Source: an uncultured Porphyromonadaceae bacterium (GTDB lineage Bacteria; Bacteroidota; Bacteroidia; Bacteroidales; Muribaculaceae). From it: a stretch of 7,695 bases of DNA. Numbering within the stretch: the first letter of the stretch is position 1; each line of letters opens with the position of its first letter. This document shows positions 5,691 through 7,695 of this stretch, one piece after another. The stretch is from positions 1-7,695 of the forward strand of contig CAJMDR010000086.1 in the NCBI GenBank assembly GCA_905212215.1. The letters are read 5' to 3'. The notes beneath the pieces were generated by a model, which saw nothing but the letters and a program-made list of their open reading frames with translations, did no database searches and was not told where the DNA came from. The position numbers and the translations under genes are program-made.

Positions 5691-7253
5691 TTAGAAGGGC
5701 ACGTCTGGATCACCGGGTCCCGGCATGATGTCGGGCATAGGCGAAAGATCGTCGGAAGGCGTCGGTTCAGGTGTTCCCTGGGCGCGACGGCTGTTGTGGC
5801 GCGACGGTATTGGTGTGCTGTTGCCGCCCGCTATGGCGTTACGCACATTCTGCCGTCCTTCGTCCCAGTTCTCGAACTTGGCGAACTGTGCCACAAAGCG
5901 CAGTTTTATGTCGGCTGTTGAGCCGGAACGGTGCTTGGCAACGATGAATTCCGCAAGGCCATGGATATTGTTTCCCTGAGCATCCTCGGCCGATTTGGTG
6001 TAATATTCCGGACGATGCACGAAGCACACAATGTCGGCGTCCTGCTCTATGGCTCCCGACTCGCGGAGGTCGCTCAGCATGGGGCGTTTGTCTTCGCGGC
6101 TCTCGTTCTGACGGCTAAGCTGGCTCAGTGCGAGGATTGGTATGTTCAGCTCTTTAGCGAGTGCCTTAAGCGAACGGGAGATGGTGCTCACTTCCTGTTC
6201 GCGGTTGCCGAACTTCATGCCGGTGGCCATCATCAGTTGGAGGTAGTCTATCATTATCATCTTCACCCCATGTTCACGCACAAGTCTGCGTGCCTTGGTA
6301 CGAAGCTCCGTTATGCTCAGGCCCGGAGTCTCATCAAGATAGAACGGCGCTCCATAGAGCTGTTGCATGTCGGCATTGAGGCTGTCCCATTCCTGCGGCG
6401 AAAGTTGTCCGCTCTTGATTTTTTCGCCCGGAAGAGAACAGGCATTCGAGATGAGTCGGTTCACCAACTGTACATTGCTCATTTCGAGCGAGAACATGGC
6501 AACGGGAGTGTTCAAGTCTACCGCCATCTTCTTAGCCATGGAGAGCACGAATGCCGTTTTGCCCATGGCAGGTCGGCCTGCAACTATAATAAGGTCCGAG
6601 TTCTGCCAGCCACTGGCAACGCGGTCTATGTCCGGGTACCCGGAGGGTAGGCCGCTCACGCCGCTGGCACGGTTGGAGGCAGCCTGCATCTGCATCAACG
6701 CCTGGTTCAGCACAGGGTCTATTTGCGTAACCTCGCGTTTCAGCTGTGTCTGTGAAATCTCGAATAACGCACCCTCGGCCTCCTGCAGCAGATCATCGAC
6801 ATCGTTCGCCTCGTCGAAGGCTTTCCCTTCTATCGACGAAGCGAAGGTAATGAGACGGCGGGCAAGATATTTCTGCGCCACTATGCGTGCGTGGAACTCC
6901 ACATTGGCCGCTGACATCACCCTGGTTGTCAGCTCGGCTATGTATACAGCTCCGCCTACATCCTGTAAAGTGCCTTCGCGCCGCAGCTCTTCCGTAACGG
7001 TAAGCATGTCTATGGGCTGCTGTGCAAGGGCAAGCTGCGAAATGGCGTGATATATCTTCTGGTGAGCCGGTTCATAGAAACTGTCGGGGACCAGGAGGTC
7101 ACTCACCTCCATATAAGCATCTTTCTCCAGCATTACCGCGCCTAACACGGCAGCCTCCAGGTCGCGGTCGCGTGGCGGAAGCTTGCCGGTTGCCGAAGTC
7201 GGCACCGGGGTGGCACGTGGTTTGAAATCTCGTTTCTCAGGGGTTGCGGGCAT
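5691..7253 (-). CDS. dnaB: Replicative DNA helicase DnaB
   Basis: This is a 520-residue hexameric helicase that unwinds the replication fork with ATP and recruits primase. A disordered N-terminal extension (1-25) precedes the DnaB N domain (about 26-130: PPRDRDLEAAVLGAVMLEKD and following). A linker region (about 150-190) leads to the RecA-like ATPase. Walker A is GRPAMGKT (226-233, K232). SLEMS (255-259) carries the likely catalytic Glu E257. Walker B is IMIDYLQL (333-340, D336). The H-loop is LALSQLSRQ (374-382), and DLRESGAIEQDAD (395-407) is the typical late motif. Length is above E. coli's 471 because of the N-terminal extension and a 50-residue Pro-rich tail ending DPDVPF, which resembles the SSB C-terminal tip. 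The ATG at 7253 lies about 16 nt from the predicted transcription start. No intein is present. Confidence 0.97.
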   Translation of the reverse strand: MPATPEKRDFKPRATPVPTSATGKLPPRDRDLEAAVLGAVMLEKDAYMEVSDLLVPDSFYEPAHQKIYHAISQLALAQQPIDMLTVTEELRREGTLQDVGGAVYIAELTTRVMSAANVEFHARIVAQKYLARRLITFASSIEGKAFDEANDVDDLLQEAEGALFEISQTQLKREVTQIDPVLNQALMQMQAASNRASGVSGLPSGYPDIDRVASGWQNSDLIIVAGRPAMGKTAFVLSMAKKMAVDLNTPVAMFSLEMSNVQLVNRLISNACSLPGEKIKSGQLSPQEWDSLNADMQQLYGAPFYLDETPGLSITELRTKARRLVREHGVKMIMIDYLQLMMATGMKFGNREQEVSTISRSLKALAKELNIPILALSQLSRQNESREDKRPMLSDLRESGAIEQDADIVCFVHRPEYYTKSAEDAQGNNIHGLAEFIVAKHRSGSTADIKLRFVAQFAKFENWDEGRQNVRNAIAGGNSTPIPSRHNSRRAQGTPEPTPSDDLSPMPDIMPGPGDPDVPF

Positions 7254-7275
7254 GTCGTAGTTAGTTTTCGGGGTG

Positions 7276-7307
7276 CAAAGATAACAAATAAGCCCCTTTG
7301 CCGCAAG
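7276..7307 (-). promoter_or_regulatory. Promoter of dnaB
   Basis: On the minus strand TATCTTTG (7283-7276) is a perfect -7 box, 20 nt after a CTTG -33 element (7307-7304). Transcription would begin near 7269, giving a very short leader before the ATG at 7253. Confidence 0.75.
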
Positions 7308-7415
7308 CCCTTTTTGAGAATCTCATTCCGTGTAATTGTGTTGAACGACAGTGAGAAAGAGGTTTTCCAAGAGTGTTAAAACATCGTTAAACAGGATATG
7401 AACAGGGCGGTAGGT

Positions 7416-7447
7416 ATTGCTTTTGGAGCGGGGATTTACTATCGTTG
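7416..7447 (+). promoter_or_regulatory. Weak candidate promoter of the CotH-like gene
   Basis: TATCGTTG (7440-7447) differs from TAnnTTTG at one base and lies 20 nt after ATTG (7416-7419). Transcription would start near 7454, about 16 nt before the ATG. The mismatch makes this tentative. Confidence 0.35.
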
Positions 7448-7469
7448 TAGAAAGGTAAAAAAAGATTTG

Positions 7470-7695
7470 ATGAAAAACATAATGACTCGGATATGGACCA
7501 TGATTGCGGTCCTGCTCTTTCTTCCGGTAATCGGTTCCGCCATGACCGTCACCAACGGCTCTGTCTCGGGGACGTTGCCTGTACTGTATGTGAATACTGC
7601 CGGCGGCGAGGCGGTGACTTCGAAGGAAAAGTATCTCAAGGCAACTTATTGGCTTGACCCTATGGGGTGCGACGGAATCAAGGGTATCGGCAGCG
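7470..7695 (+). CDS. CotH-like secreted protein (partial, N-terminus only)
   Basis: The frame from the ATG at 7470 stays open to the window end (75 full codons). It begins MKNIMTRIWTMIAVLLFLPV and has a signal peptide: basic start, hydrophobic core at 10-22, and likely cleavage after the Gly-Ser-Ala at 22-24. There is no lipobox Cys, so it is not an obvious lipoprotein. The mature start LPVLYVNTAGGEAVTSKEKY (36-55) followed by LKATYWLDPMG (56-66) matches the opening of Bacteroidales CotH-family proteins, where a strand is followed by a 'TSKEkYl.AtYyLD' pattern. CotH in spore formers is a protein kinase; the role of the secreted Bacteroidales relatives is not established. The kinase-like core would lie beyond the window, so the call rests on the N-terminus. 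Other ATGs at 7482 and 7500 are less likely starts because they shorten the signal peptide. Confidence 0.7.
   Translation, partial: MKNIMTRIWTMIAVLLFLPVIGSAMTVTNGSVSGTLPVLYVNTAGGEAVTSKEKYLKATYWLDPMGCDGIKGIGS

Noticed and set aside
5343..5694. Plus-strand frames overlapping the small membrane protein gene
   Set aside because: They are antisense to a typical membrane protein frame, have no promoter match and read like reverse-strand shadows.
5683..5698. Tandem 8-bp repeat TTAGAAGG x2 at the dnaB stop codon
   Set aside because: Two copies of a short AT-rich unit are expected by slippage and it has no visible role.
7315..7325. TGAGAATCTCA palindrome upstream of the dnaB promoter
   Set aside because: It has 5-bp arms only, is outside the promoter core, and is common by chance at this length.
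1..7695. CRISPR array, tRNA/rRNA genes, insertion sequence or phage module
   Set aside because: No regularly spaced direct repeats, cloverleaf with CCA-type ends, rRNA segments, transposase motifs or phage genes were seen on either strand.

Overview
The window looks like chromosomal DNA from a member of the Bacteroidales. The evidence is five matches to the Bacteroidota housekeeping promoter (a TAnnTTTG -7 box with a TTTG/TTG-like -33 element 19-20 nt upstream), the absence of clear Shine-Dalgarno sequences, and Bacteroidales-style S15, DnaB, aspartate aminotransferase and CotH-like proteins. A family such as Muribaculaceae is plausible, but that is an inference. No tRNA, rRNA, CRISPR array, insertion sequence or phage gene was seen.

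Layout, left to right. A VanZ-like membrane protein runs leftwards off the window edge (1-359, minus). Next is a gene-poor stretch (360-760) whose right half is GC-rich and full of inverted repeats; it follows the rpsO terminator. rpsO (764-1039, minus) has its own promoter and a ~100-nt leader that can fold into a long hairpin, whose loop can pair with the bases just before the start codon; this is a good candidate for an S15 autoregulatory RNA. Upstream of it, an OFA-type major facilitator transporter and an unknown three-helix membrane protein form a tight two-gene minus-strand unit (3013 down to 1184).

The transporter diverges from a class I aminotransferase, probably aspartate aminotransferase (3203-4402, plus). 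The two promoters are mirror images around a perfect 7+7 bp palindrome, and the aminotransferase leader carries a 12-bp hairpin with a competing alternative pairing. A strong terminator closes the aminotransferase gene. It is followed by a markedly AT-rich plus-strand gene (4540-5232) for a three-helix membrane protein with an ExbD/TolR-like C-terminal domain.

A strong bidirectional terminator (5287-5324) separates that gene from a minus-strand unit made of dnaB (replicative helicase, 5691-7253) and a 68-residue single-helix membrane protein (5382-5588). The DnaB C-terminus is a proline-rich tail ending DPDVPF, which resembles the protein-docking tip of SSB. A CotH-like secreted protein begins at 7470 on the plus strand and runs off the right edge.

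Most of the genes are ordinary housekeeping or membrane genes. The points most worth following up are the rpsO leader, the ExbD-like fusion in a compositionally foreign gene, and the SSB-like tip on DnaB. I found no evidence for a multi-gene novel system.
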